Program-made: the position numbers and the translations under genes | The notes under the pieces: model-generated | Told to the model about the DNA's origin: nothing | What the model saw: only the letters and a program-made list of their open reading frames with translations | Databases searched by the model: none | Source: a virus | Direction: 5' to 3' (one strand) | IMG/VR virus record: IMGVR_UViG_3300024520_000338 | Location: 1 to 30,847 of that record | DNA length: 30,847 bases | Part shown: piece after piece, positions 5,952 to 12,126 of the stretch | Layout: every line of letters starts with the position of its first letter | Position numbering within the stretch: the stretch's first letter is position 1

Positions 5952-6722
5952 TTAGTATCCTTTCATATAGTCAATGTACTTATTAGTAATAGTTGCGATA
6001 TGTTTACATAGTTCTTTTGGTATTCTAGATCTTTCCATGTTTCCTTTCTTCCCTTGAGTAGAGCCTTCTGTCTTGCTACCTCTAGGCGCTTTTGCGTGAT
6101 GACAATTGTTAATCACACCTTTTCTTTTGCTAGGACACATCGGTTTGAAATCCGGTTGAGGGTGGTTAGTCCATATATCGGTAGGTTTGTTTGATGTGTC
6201 TCCATAACTACAATATGTAACCGTATATCTATACATAAGTCCTATCATTGTAGGTTTGTATCTCATTCCACCTCTAGGGTTTTCAAAGTAATAAAGTTTA
6301 GGTTTTAAATCTCTAACTAACAACAACACGTTTAAAAGTAGTTCATCGTACATTTTAGCTTCTTCTGACTTTGCTACAAGCGTATGTGTGTAATCTTTAG
6401 CAGTCTCTGTTTTTCCGTGACCACCTACATAAGTTCTATGCGTTCCGATTGCTGCTATTGTATCTGATGTACATACCGGGCTAACCCATATAGCATCAGG
6501 AACCCTTCCGCCTGTTCTTTTTAGTATCTTCTTAACTGTAAGATCGCCGACGCTTATAGTCCATTGTACTAGGTTATAAGGTGGTTTAGTGAAAATATCA
6601 TTTAATTCCACGCTTATGATATCCCATTCATCCAAGCCAAACTGAGATTCGATGCTTTGAGTTCCTGAGTATAATACAAGCAGAAGCTTTTTCTCTTTTA
6701 ACAGTTTAATCTGTTCATACAT
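5952..6722 (-). CDS. Phage DNA cytosine-C5 methyltransferase-like protein
   Basis: A 256-residue protein related to the compact cytosine methylase-like proteins of phages. LLVLYSGTQSIESQF at residues 13-27 is the SAM-binding motif I, and WVSPVCTSDT is the PPC-type catalytic loop with the nucleophile cysteine kept but the second proline replaced by Val. FENPRGGMRYKP corresponds to the ENP motif. The C-terminal part, YCSYGDTSNKPTDIWTN and HHAKAPRGSKT, is characteristic of this phage family. It probably methylates phage DNA to resist host restriction; the altered loop leaves activity uncertain. No restriction endonuclease is adjacent. It starts immediately after the membrane-protein gene. Confidence 0.78.
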   Translation of the reverse strand: MYEQIKLLKEKKLLLVLYSGTQSIESQFGLDEWDIISVELNDIFTKPPYNLVQWTISVGDLTVKKILKRTGGRVPDAIWVSPVCTSDTIAAIGTHRTYVGGHGKTETAKDYTHTLVAKSEEAKMYDELLLNVLLLVRDLKPKLYYFENPRGGMRYKPTMIGLMYRYTVTYCSYGDTSNKPTDIWTNHPQPDFKPMCPSKRKGVINNCHHAKAPRGSKTEGSTQGKKGNMERSRIPKELCKHIATITNKYIDYMKGY

Positions 6723-7091
6723 CTATTTCCCCTCCAAACTCTCGATATTCTTCTGAATAATTTCTTGCATCTTAATTTGTATCTCTTCTTCAGTGTAATT
6801 ATTGATATTCATCACACTATCACTTAAAGCGTTTAAATCGCCTTGTAACACGGTTAACTCTTCTTTTGAGTGTAACATCAATGATTCTAATAAATGTACG
6901 TGGTCGGTTAATTCTTCGTTGTATATTTGAAGTTCGTCTATCTTTGCTTCTGTTTCTTCTCTAAACTGTATAAAACCTATAAAAGTCATAACGATCATTG
7001 TTGTTAATATAATTTTAATCATCAGTTTAAACTGTTCTTTTGTTGATTCGCCAGTTAATACTTTCCAATGTTTACTTAAGTTAAGAGTCAT
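6723..7091 (-). CDS. Single-pass membrane protein with coiled coil, unknown function
   Basis: A 122-residue protein. Residues 24-42 (MIKIILTTMIVMTFIGFI) are a clear transmembrane helix, preceded by a basic stretch that suggests a cytoplasmic N-terminus. Residues 45-120 are a charged coiled coil (ELQIYNEELTDHVHLLESLM). Its ATG overlaps the stop of the AbrB-like gene (TAATG). Found among methylase and regulator genes rather than the lysis cassette, it may act early at the membrane, for example in superinfection control. This is speculation with no motif support. Confidence 0.66.
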   Translation of the reverse strand: MTLNLSKHWKVLTGESTKEQFKLMIKIILTTMIVMTFIGFIQFREETEAKIDELQIYNEELTDHVHLLESLMLHSKEELTVLQGDLNALSDSVMNINNYTEEEIQIKMQEIIQKNIESLEGK

Positions 7092-7240
7092 TAGCTGCCT
7101 ACTTTCGTTATAACTATCTTTTTACCAACTCTTTTAAATTCTAATGGTGTTTCGTCTGTCCACTTTAATTCGTCAACCATGTGTTTAGGTAGAGTGATTC
7201 GATTAGAACCACTTGCTACCGTTATAAATCTACTTTTCAT
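7091..7240 (-). CDS. AbrB/MazE-like DNA-binding protein
   Basis: A 49-residue protein, MKSRFITVASGSNRITLPKH then MVDELKWTDETPLEFKRVGK and a beta strand ending ITKVGS. The pattern strand, NRITLPK, short helix, strand matches the swapped-hairpin AbrB domain, which dimerises to bind DNA. No toxin gene follows, so a MazE antitoxin role is less likely than a regulator. A second AbrB-like gene lies at 11858-12019. Its ATG overlaps the stop of the adenine methylase gene. Confidence 0.7.
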   Translation of the reverse strand: MKSRFITVASGSNRITLPKHMVDELKWTDETPLEFKRVGKKIVITKVGS

Positions 7241-7749
7241 TTAATTTTCCTTTCAACCGTTACTATGGTATCGTTGTGCCATCCGCCATGTGCCACTAAT
7301 AATATTTCTACAATTTCAAACCCGTTTGTTTTTCCTATACCACCGGAATTCCACCCAAAAGTTATTACATAGCCCCCCGTTTTTGTTATCCTAGATATTT
7401 GTTTCTTTTGTCTGGACCAATAACTCGATTGTGTAGTCTGCATGTTTACAGTCATACCTAGAGATTTATAACATTCACTGACCTGTCTAGGTGAATAAGG
7501 TGGGTCATACAATGTCAGCTCTACGCTATCATCTAAGAATATTTTTAAAAAGTCTTCAGCATCAAAATTATAATCAGTATTATATTGAGGGTCCAAGTCG
7601 TTCGTAACTTCTGCAATTGTGTTCTTGTTTGCGAAAGGGTCTATCGAATAAATTTCTTTGTCTTCCGTGTACCTTTCTATCAATTCTTTTATAGGCTTAA
7701 TCGTAAATGTATTTTTATTAGGCATCGCCCACGCTCTAGTTATTTTCAT
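7237..7749 (-). CDS. DNA N-methyltransferase with DPPY motif (adenine or N4-cytosine)
   Basis: The frame opens at 7767, but the ATG at 7749 has AAAAGGAGACGAAGA upstream, giving 170 residues. The motif LTLYDPPYSPRQVSE (about residues 80-94) is the DPPY catalytic loop of N6-adenine or N4-cytosine methylases. IYSIDPFANKN before it and GGYVITFGWNSGGIG after it fit the Rossmann-like fold of small phage methylases. It probably modifies phage DNA. It overlaps the upstream gene by 14 bases and the AbrB-like gene by 4. A fuller motif I is not evident, as often seen in this compact phage group. Confidence 0.78.
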   Translation of the reverse strand: MKITRAWAMPNKNTFTIKPIKELIERYTEDKEIYSIDPFANKNTIAEVTNDLDPQYNTDYNFDAEDFLKIFLDDSVELTLYDPPYSPRQVSECYKSLGMTVNMQTTQSSYWSRQKKQISRITKTGGYVITFGWNSGGIGKTNGFEIVEILLVAHGGWHNDTIVTVERKIK

Positions 7750-8104
7750 TCTTCGTCTCCTTTTCATCTTCTTTTACCCACTTGTAATACTCGTGAAATT
7801 TTTCGTATTGTTTGACTGTAATTTGGTGTTTGTTGTTTTCCACCCATTCCTTTTGTTCTTCGGTTATTTGCATATCATTAAAATCTAAAAATAAATAAGA
7901 ATCGGTATTTGTGCCTAAGTCAGGAGTACAACCTAGATATAAAAAACCAAAAGCTTTTAGCGAATCTTCATTCATACCTTTATATTTAGTAAAGTCATAT
8001 TTGCCCTCTGTGCAAAATTTATCCATCAATTCTCTTGCTAACTCCCAATGTTCCTCATAACTGCATTTGTAAAACGTACCCTCTGGTGATAAAAAGCCAT
8101 TCAT
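7736..8104 (-). CDS. First gene of second early operon, hypothetical phage protein
   Basis: The frame is open to 8170, but bases 8142-8170 hold a strong promoter, so the ATG at 8104 (after AGGAGGAATAC) is the start, giving 122 residues: MNGFLSPEGTFYKCSYEEHW onwards. A C-terminal section ITEEQKEWVENNKHQITVKQ and a charged tail KEDEKETKNENN are visible. Similar small proteins starting MNGFLSP occur in phages of Bacilli, function unknown to me. It is acidic and probably globular. Confidence 0.68.
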   Translation of the reverse strand: MNGFLSPEGTFYKCSYEEHWELARELMDKFCTEGKYDFTKYKGMNEDSLKAFGFLYLGCTPDLGTNTDSYLFLDFNDMQITEEQKEWVENNKHQITVKQYEKFHEYYKWVKEDEKETKNENN

Positions 8105-8141
8105 GTATTCCTCCTTAGTCGTCGTGTTAATTCCTAAGTCT

Positions 8142-8170
8142 ATACTACACCTATTCGTTACGAACGTCAA
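8142..8170 (-). promoter_or_regulatory. Promoter of the second early operon (TTGACG-17-TAGTAT)
   Basis: Minus strand: TTGACG (8170-8165), 17-base spacer, TAGTAT (8147-8142), about 38 bases upstream of the ATG at 8104. The sequence ATAGGTGTA across the spacer end and -10 is the same as in the replication promoter at 4426-4454. Confidence 0.78.
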
Positions 8171-8194
8171 CCCTTTTTCGTAAAGTTATATAAA

Positions 8195-8303
8195 TAAAAA
8201 AAGAACCTTCCGTGGAGAAGATTCATTTCCGTACATAAAGTTTTAGGCTTATGTTCTATAAATAAACAATTTGGTTGTATCAAGACACAACGTCTCGAAA
8301 GTT
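8195..8303 (-). ncRNA. Candidate small non-coding RNA (about 105 nt)
   Basis: No gene fits this stretch, but on the minus strand it has its own promoter (8310-8338) and a strong terminator (8203-8224). Between these the sequence folds into further hairpins: GTTGT with ACAAC around 8273-8290, and ACATAA with TTATGT around 8234-8255. Such a unit, complete with promoter, stems and poly-U end, is the mark of an independent small RNA. It might act as antisense or regulate phage mRNAs. The family is unknown. Start and end are estimated from the promoter and T-run. Confidence 0.55.
8202..8224 (-). terminator. Terminator of the small RNA and/or recombination operon
   Basis: Minus strand: GAATCTTC and GAAGGTTC pair over 8 bp (one G-U) around the loop TCCACG, followed by seven Ts. 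It ends the candidate RNA and would stop read-through from the RusA gene. Confidence 0.82.
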
Positions 8304-8309
8304 AATTAC

Positions 8310-8338
8310 ATTATATCACCAATGGTGACTAGTTACAA
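8310..8338 (-). promoter_or_regulatory. Promoter of candidate small RNA with palindromic operator
   Basis: Minus strand: TTGTAA (8338-8333), 17-base spacer, consensus TATAAT (8315-8310). The spacer holds the 13-bp dyad tcaccaatggtga (8316-8328), likely a protein-binding operator. The -35 overlaps the stop codon of the RusA gene. Confidence 0.7.
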
Positions 8339-8824
8339 ATTTAATTCTTCTATAGATATTTGATTCTTGTTTCTCTGAGTTTCTCGCTTTATAAATAATT
8401 GCTCGTTTTCCTTGGTCAGTTCTTTAATCATCATTGTATTACGTTTAATTAATTCGCTAGGATCATTTGCATCTATTAACAACACTTCTATTCGTGGGTT
8501 AATCTTATCTAATAGGAATGTCTCTACAAATATAGGATCTATCTGTTTCCAACCATCCCCCATGAGAATCCCTGATTTAACTAAAGCATCTAGTATAAAC
8601 TTCTTCCCTGAACAGATGTTATCAAAGTCTCTTCTTTTATTAGGTTCATACCATGCAATAGCTATACGTACACGCTCGTATTTTCGCTTGCACTGGTTTT
8701 TAATATGAACACATAGTAATTGTTCGGTCTCTCGTTTAAGTTTGGCTCCGATATACTTGTTTGACCTATTAGCACTAATTACATCATTTAAACCTGGGAG
8801 TTTACCAGGAATCTTAATTAACAT
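8333..8824 (-). CDS. rusA: RusA-like Holliday junction resolvase
   Basis: A 163-residue protein. The first 115 residues fit the RusA fold: MLIKIPGKLPGLNDVISANR, then RRDFDNICSGKKFILDALVK with the acidic pair D66 and D68, a lysine at 74-75, and D90 in LMGDGWKQI, matching the catalytic acids of RusA. These enzymes dimerise and cleave four-way junctions, helping phage recombination and packaging. The C-terminal 45 residues form a coiled-coil extension. It is the last gene of the recombination operon with ERF and the HNH-like protein. Its stop overlaps the downstream promoter. Confidence 0.86.
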   Translation of the reverse strand: MLIKIPGKLPGLNDVISANRSNKYIGAKLKRETEQLLCVHIKNQCKRKYERVRIAIAWYEPNKRRDFDNICSGKKFILDALVKSGILMGDGWKQIDPIFVETFLLDKINPRIEVLLIDANDPSELIKRNTMMIKELTKENEQLFIKRETQRNKNQISIEELNL

Positions 8825-9028
8825 TTAGTCACCTCCTACACGAAACTTAGTTACTACACCGTGTTTTCTAGGGTTTATAGCTTCGCTACCCGTAACGCGG
8901 AGGTAATTCGATCTAGCCAATTCTCTTTTTACCGCATGTTCTTCTTTTGCTTTTTCGTACTCGTTACATCTTTCATGTAGTTTACCAGCTTTTTCACAGG
9001 TTTTACAAGGGTAATCGAATTTAATCAT
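8825..9028 (-). CDS. Small Cys-containing phage protein
   Basis: A 67-residue protein, MIKFDYPCKTCEKAGKLHER then CNEYEKAKEEHAVKRE. CxxC with a following His and Cys (residues 8, 11, 18, 21) is a likely zinc knuckle on a basic, helical protein. Its start overlaps the upstream stop by 4 bases (ATGA). It lies directly before the RusA gene, so it is probably cotranslated with it. No named family is recognised. Confidence 0.66.
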   Translation of the reverse strand: MIKFDYPCKTCEKAGKLHERCNEYEKAKEEHAVKRELARSNYLRVTGSEAINPRKHGVVTKFRVGGD

Positions 9029-9384
9029 TGCATTCTCCTTACGTTTTTTATGTCTTCTTCTATGATGTTAATCTGTAGTTTGATTTGGTAAATCTTTTCT
9101 TGAGTAACATCCGCATCCGCTTGTCGGTAATCTCTAGTTAACTTTAACTTCGCAACATCAGGATCACCTTGTGCTAGATTGTAAACTGCAGTCGCAGCTA
9201 TTGGCTTTGTTGTACCTTCATCTGTTTTATAACCTACAAGCATCATCTTAGCCATTAATAACGTTCTAGCTTTCTTATACTCGTATTCTGCTATTGCCAA
9301 GAGTCTACCGTTATCCTTTTTATACTCAATACATTCTGTGAGGAGTTGTATCAAGTCTTGTCTTTGTTCATACATATCTTGCAT
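9025..9384 (-). CDS. Helical protein in the recombination operon, unknown function
   Basis: A 119-residue, nearly all helical protein (MQDMYEQRQDLIQLLTECIE, later TRDYRQADADVTQEKIYQIK). Heptad patterns at both ends suggest a coiled-coil dimer. It overlaps the next gene by 4 bases and is preceded by AGGAGGAAACT. Proteins of this shape are common between HNH-like and RusA genes in phages of Bacillota, but their role is not known to me. Confidence 0.66.
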   Translation of the reverse strand: MQDMYEQRQDLIQLLTECIEYKKDNGRLLAIAEYEYKKARTLLMAKMMLVGYKTDEGTTKPIAATAVYNLAQGDPDVAKLKLTRDYRQADADVTQEKIYQIKLQINIIEEDIKNVRRMQ

Positions 9385-9393
9385 AGTTTCCTC

Positions 9394-9648
9394 CTACTTA
9401 AACACTTCTATAAAATCCAAGTGAGGATAATTTGTTTCAAAGTGTTCTCTAACATAAGTTCTAGCTTTTATATCGTTGTCATTTCTAGGGTTATCGTGAT
9501 CGTTTCTATGACAAGTAAAACATAAAGTTATTACCATTCCATATTTAATACTTAACTGTCTGTTGCGCCCGCAATATGGCTCATGAGGAGATAATTGATA
9601 GGTACTACCACAGTGAAAGCAGTACCCATCGTTTAATGTTTTTCTCAT
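9394..9648 (-). CDS. HNH-like putative zinc protein/nuclease
   Basis: An 84-residue protein with YCFHCGSTYQLSPHEPYCGR at residues 8-27 and TLCFTCHRNDHDN at residues 41-53. The four cysteines and the order of histidines resemble the short HNH-fold proteins found next to recombination genes in phages of Bacillota. The usual paired His (HH) is only partly present (HEP in the first position), so nuclease activity is uncertain. Its start overlaps the end of the ERF gene (ATGA). Confidence 0.68.
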   Translation of the reverse strand: MRKTLNDGYCFHCGSTYQLSPHEPYCGRNRQLSIKYGMVITLCFTCHRNDHDNPRNDNDIKARTYVREHFETNYPHLDFIEVFK

Positions 9649-10247
9649 GACTTGTCAGCCAGTGAAGCTAGTTTATCGTACAACTCTATTTTTCTATCTG
9701 CTTTTAAGTACTTGATATCATCTGCTTTTTTAACGCCAATCTTTTTATAAAGATGTTCATCTTCATAACCCTTTTGTTTACCAATTGCGATTATTTCAGA
9801 AGGTGTTACTTTTCTCTTAGGTGGTTCGTTCTGTTTATTAGGCGTTTCTTTCTTAGGAGCATTAGGGACTCCTGAATCAGTATCTTTGGTATCATCTATA
9901 CAGAACAAACCGTTTAAAGCATATTTTCTAGCGTATGATGATGTAGATCCTGTTATTTGCGAATCGTCCATACCTTTTTTAGTAACGGATTCTCTAGCAC
10001 TTGCAGATACTTCTATTTTAGTTCCACCTTCAACATCCCATATAGTTGCGGTAGCTTCTACATAATTCATATCGCCAACATTGATAACTCTATCGCTTAT
10101 CGTTAGTAATAAACCATTCTCTAAGCACAAAGGTTTAGCAGCTTCTAATATATCTTCACAACTTCTGTAATTGTATTTACCGAATGAGTTGAATTGGTTC
10201 TTAGGTGCTTTTAAAGCACCTTGCACTATTGCCAATTTCTTTAACAT
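9645..10247 (-). CDS. erf: ERF-family single-strand annealing recombinase
   Basis: A 200-residue protein with the ERF pattern: short N-terminal helix (LAIVQGALKAPKNQFNSFGK), YNYRSCEDILEAAKPL, then LLLTISDRV, VEATATIWD and GSTSSYARKYALNGLFCIDD. ERF proteins anneal single DNA strands in phage recombination and genome circularisation. The length is typical. After residue 125 comes a Lys/Pro/Asn-rich linker and a small C-terminal helical domain. It is downstream of the DUF1351-like gene, the usual order, and overlaps the HNH-like gene by 4 bases. Confidence 0.9.
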   Translation of the reverse strand: MLKKLAIVQGALKAPKNQFNSFGKYNYRSCEDILEAAKPLCLENGLLLTISDRVINVGDMNYVEATATIWDVEGGTKIEVSASARESVTKKGMDDSQITGSTSSYARKYALNGLFCIDDTKDTDSGVPNAPKKETPNKQNEPPKRKVTPSEIIAIGKQKGYEDEHLYKKIGVKKADDIKYLKADRKIELYDKLASLADKS

Positions 10248-10256
10248 ATTTACCTC

Positions 10257-11450
10257 CTACACTTTAGTGTATTCTATGTTGTATTCTTCCATGTAAGCTT
10301 TTAACGCTTCTAATTGGTTCTTATTGCCTTTAATTTCTAATACAACGGTATTTACCTTTTGTCTATTATTTACTACTGGTGCAAGTCTTTCGGCTTCTAG
10401 TCTAGCTTCTTCAATAACTTTAGCTCGTGCTTCTTCTGCTAATCTAATCGCTTCTTGTTTTTCTGCTTCAACAACTCTTATTGCTTCTAATCTATCGGCT
10501 TCAACTTTAGCAGCTAGTTCTTTAGCTTCTTGTTCTGCCATTCTTTTTTCAGTTTCAATTTTTTCAGCAGCTTGTCTCTTTTCAAACTCAACTCTCCATA
10601 ATGCTTCTTGCTTTTCTTTTTCAATACGATCAAGTTCTTCTTTGTGTTTGCGTTCTTCTTCTAACTTAACTCTTTCGGCTTCTTGTTTAGCTTTTAGTTC
10701 AGCTTCGAACTTTGCTTTTGCAACTGCTTCTTCTTGTGCTTTTTTAATTCTTTCAAGTTCGGCTTGTTCATCTGCTAATCTTTTGTTAACTGCAGCATTT
10801 ACAATTGCACTAAGTTCTTGTAAAGATGTTTCGTCATTGATGTGTCTTTCAAAGTATTCAAATTCGAATTTAAAAGTAAGTCTTTCGTTGTGAGCATCTA
10901 ATATAATGTGTACTGTATCGATTTTAAGTTGTTCCGCATCTTGGATAGCTTTTACTTCTTTAAAGTTCTCTACGATTAACTTTTTAACTTTAGTAGGATT
11001 AGCAGCAGCTAACATGTACTCGTCTTTAACTTCAATCATTTGTAAATACTTTTCATTTAATTCTATTTCATTTCTAGTTTGTTCTATTAACAGTAAAGCT
11101 ACTTCTCTTTTACGTTCTCTTTCTTCTTCTTCAAAGTTTTTAACTTGATCCGATACAAACGTTCTAGCGTCTTTTATCATTGTAACAAGTTCTTTTGCTT
11201 CTGATTCGAATTGTTTAATGTCAGGGTTTAATACTTTAACTGTAGCTTTTCTAAACTCATCAATTTCTTTCGCTTGCTTGTTCATATCTGCCATATCTTT
11301 TTTGTATCCAGGAATAGATTCTTGTGTAACTACTGCGTTTCTGATATCTTCTAAACCTTTGTTTAAAGATGCTTTGATTTCTGCGCCATTCCATTCAATT
11401 TTTGCTGCTTCAACTTTACCTATTTTTAATTGAGTTACTTGTAAGTTCAT
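10257..11450 (-). CDS. DUF1351-like protein with long coiled coil
   Basis: A 397-residue protein. Residues 1-200 look like the DUF1351 family of phages from Bacillota (helical, with GYKKDMADMNKQAKEIDEFR and PTKVKKLIVENF), known as neighbours of annealing recombinases. Residues 225-360 are a very long Ala/Glu/Lys-rich coiled coil (KAKQEAERVKLEEERKHKEE), followed by a small domain ending NIEYTKV. The role is unknown; it may act with ERF. An AGGAGGAATT site precedes ATG. A mirror plus-strand frame of 189 codons opposite the coiled coil is a shadow. Confidence 0.75.
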   Translation of the reverse strand: MNLQVTQLKIGKVEAAKIEWNGAEIKASLNKGLEDIRNAVVTQESIPGYKKDMADMNKQAKEIDEFRKATVKVLNPDIKQFESEAKELVTMIKDARTFVSDQVKNFEEEERERKREVALLLIEQTRNEIELNEKYLQMIEVKDEYMLAAANPTKVKKLIVENFKEVKAIQDAEQLKIDTVHIILDAHNERLTFKFEFEYFERHINDETSLQELSAIVNAAVNKRLADEQAELERIKKAQEEAVAKAKFEAELKAKQEAERVKLEEERKHKEELDRIEKEKQEALWRVEFEKRQAAEKIETEKRMAEQEAKELAAKVEADRLEAIRVVEAEKQEAIRLAEEARAKVIEEARLEAERLAPVVNNRQKVNTVVLEIKGNKNQLEALKAYMEEYNIEYTKV

Positions 11451-11459
11451 AATTCCTCC

Positions 11460-11549
11460 TTATGCGATATCTTCGCCCTCTTGTTGTTCTAGCCAATATT
11501 GATACTGTTCATCGTACTCTTGCCCTAATTCATCTTTGATTGAATCCAT
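11460..11549 (-). CDS. Tiny acidic protein (29 residues)
   Basis: A very short frame, MDSIKDELGQEYDEQYQYWL followed by EQQEGEDIA. It starts at ATG after GGGAGTGTTAAT and exactly fills the space between its two neighbours, with 1 base upstream and 10 bases downstream. Small size leaves some doubt, but position and ribosome site favour a real gene. No function is inferred. Confidence 0.5.
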   Translation of the reverse strand: MDSIKDELGQEYDEQYQYWLEQQEGEDIA

Positions 11550-11550
11550 A

Positions 11551-11856
11551 TTAACACTCCCTCATGATTTCTATAGTATCCTCTAGCTCTTGTATCTTGT
11601 CCTTAGCCGTGTTTAACTCTTCTTCGATATCTTCTCTAATATCTATCTCTATTGCTTCTGAAACTGCTTCTAACAGTGTATCGTATGCCTTTTCATCATC
11701 ACCAGTCTGCACCTTAACTAAATCGTGATAAGCTGAGATAACCTTTTTTACAAAGTCGTATGGATCTAACTCTATTTGTAATTGGTCTAGTTGTACTTCT
11801 GAGTTATTAAATGTTACTTCAGGTAATCCTTCTAGTTGTATGCCTACATTCTTCAT
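11551..11856 (-). CDS. Acidic helical early protein, unknown function
   Basis: A 101-residue protein with strong negative charge. Residues 30-70 form amphipathic helices (DPYDFVKKVISAYHDLVKVQ) and the last 35 a coiled coil (EELNTAKDKIQELEDTIEIM). It starts one base after the AbrB-like gene's stop. As an acidic early protein it could be a DNA mimic or a partner of a host protein, but nothing specific supports this. Confidence 0.66.
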   Translation of the reverse strand: MKNVGIQLEGLPEVTFNNSEVQLDQLQIELDPYDFVKKVISAYHDLVKVQTGDDEKAYDTLLEAVSEAIEIDIREDIEEELNTAKDKIQELEDTIEIMREC

Positions 11857-11857
11857 C

Positions 11858-12019
11858 TTATATCTCTACTTTCTCAATAATTATCTTCTTACCTTTAACA
11901 TAGATTAAAACTTCGTCGCCTACCTTTAACCCTGCTACTTCTAATTGGTTAGGATGCAACCCTACTAGTCTGTTATTGTTAACTGATCTTATCTTTTTCT
12001 TTAATGCTAATAATTTCAT
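11858..12019 (-). CDS. AbrB-like DNA-binding protein, first gene of the recombination operon
   Basis: The frame is open to 12052, but AGAGGAGGAACACAT before the ATG at 12019 sets the start, giving 53 residues: MKLLALKKKIRSVNNNRLVG, then LHPNQLEVAGLKVGDEVLIY and a strand ending IIIEKVEI. The pattern fits the SpoVT/AbrB swapped-hairpin fold. It sits behind a strong promoter facing the plus-strand initiator gene, so it is well placed to control this divergent region. No toxin partner is seen. Confidence 0.74.
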   Translation of the reverse strand: MKLLALKKKIRSVNNNRLVGLHPNQLEVAGLKVGDEVLIYVKGKKIIIEKVEI

Positions 12020-12042
12020 ATGTGTTCCTCCTCTGTAATTAC

Positions 12043-12071
12043 ATATTATCATTACTCAAATGTATTGTCAA
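12043..12071 (-). promoter_or_regulatory. Promoter of the recombination operon (TTGACA-17-TAATAT)
   Basis: Minus strand: perfect TTGACA (12071-12066), 17-base spacer, TAATAT (12048-12043), 24 bases before the ATG at 12019. It faces away from the plus-strand promoter at 12078-12106; the two -35 boxes are only 6 bases apart. Confidence 0.85.
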
Positions 12072-12090
12072 GAGGTATTGTCTAACAATA
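12064..12090. promoter_or_regulatory. Possible operator in the divergent promoter region
   Basis: Two copies of tattgtc (12063-12069 and 12076-12082) are 13 bp apart, and attgtctaacaat (12077-12089) is an inverted repeat with 5-bp arms. They overlap both -35 boxes, so one bound protein could switch between the two transcripts. The AbrB-like protein and the initiator are candidates. Confidence 0.45.
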
Positions 12091-12106
12091 TAAAATATGT
12101 TATACT
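12078..12106 (+). promoter_or_regulatory. Promoter of the plus-strand initiator gene (TTGTCT-17-TATACT)
   Basis: TTGTCT (12078-12083), 17-base spacer, TATACT (12101-12106), 20 bases before the ATG at 12127. It is the only well-supported plus-strand promoter in the window. Confidence 0.8.
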
Positions 12107-12126
12107 ATTAATGAAAGGAGGTAGTT

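Noticed and set aside
7091-7240. Toxin-antitoxin locus around the MazE-like protein
   Set aside because: The next genes encode a membrane coiled-coil protein and a methylase, with no MazF or PIN-type toxin.
8105-8170. Upstream extension of the gene at 7736-8104 to the ATG at 8170
   Set aside because: The extension would be encoded by the promoter itself, and AGGAGGAATAC sits before the ATG at 8104.
10324-10893. Long plus-strand open frame (189 codons) opposite the coiled coil
   Set aside because: It mirrors the Ala/Glu/Lys-rich coiled coil on the other strand, giving a Ser/Ala/Leu low-complexity product with no ribosome site.
12020-12052. Upstream start of the AbrB-like gene at 12052
   Set aside because: The ribosome site AGAGGAGGAACAC precedes the ATG at 12019, and the promoter -10 at 12043-12048 overlaps the upstream start.
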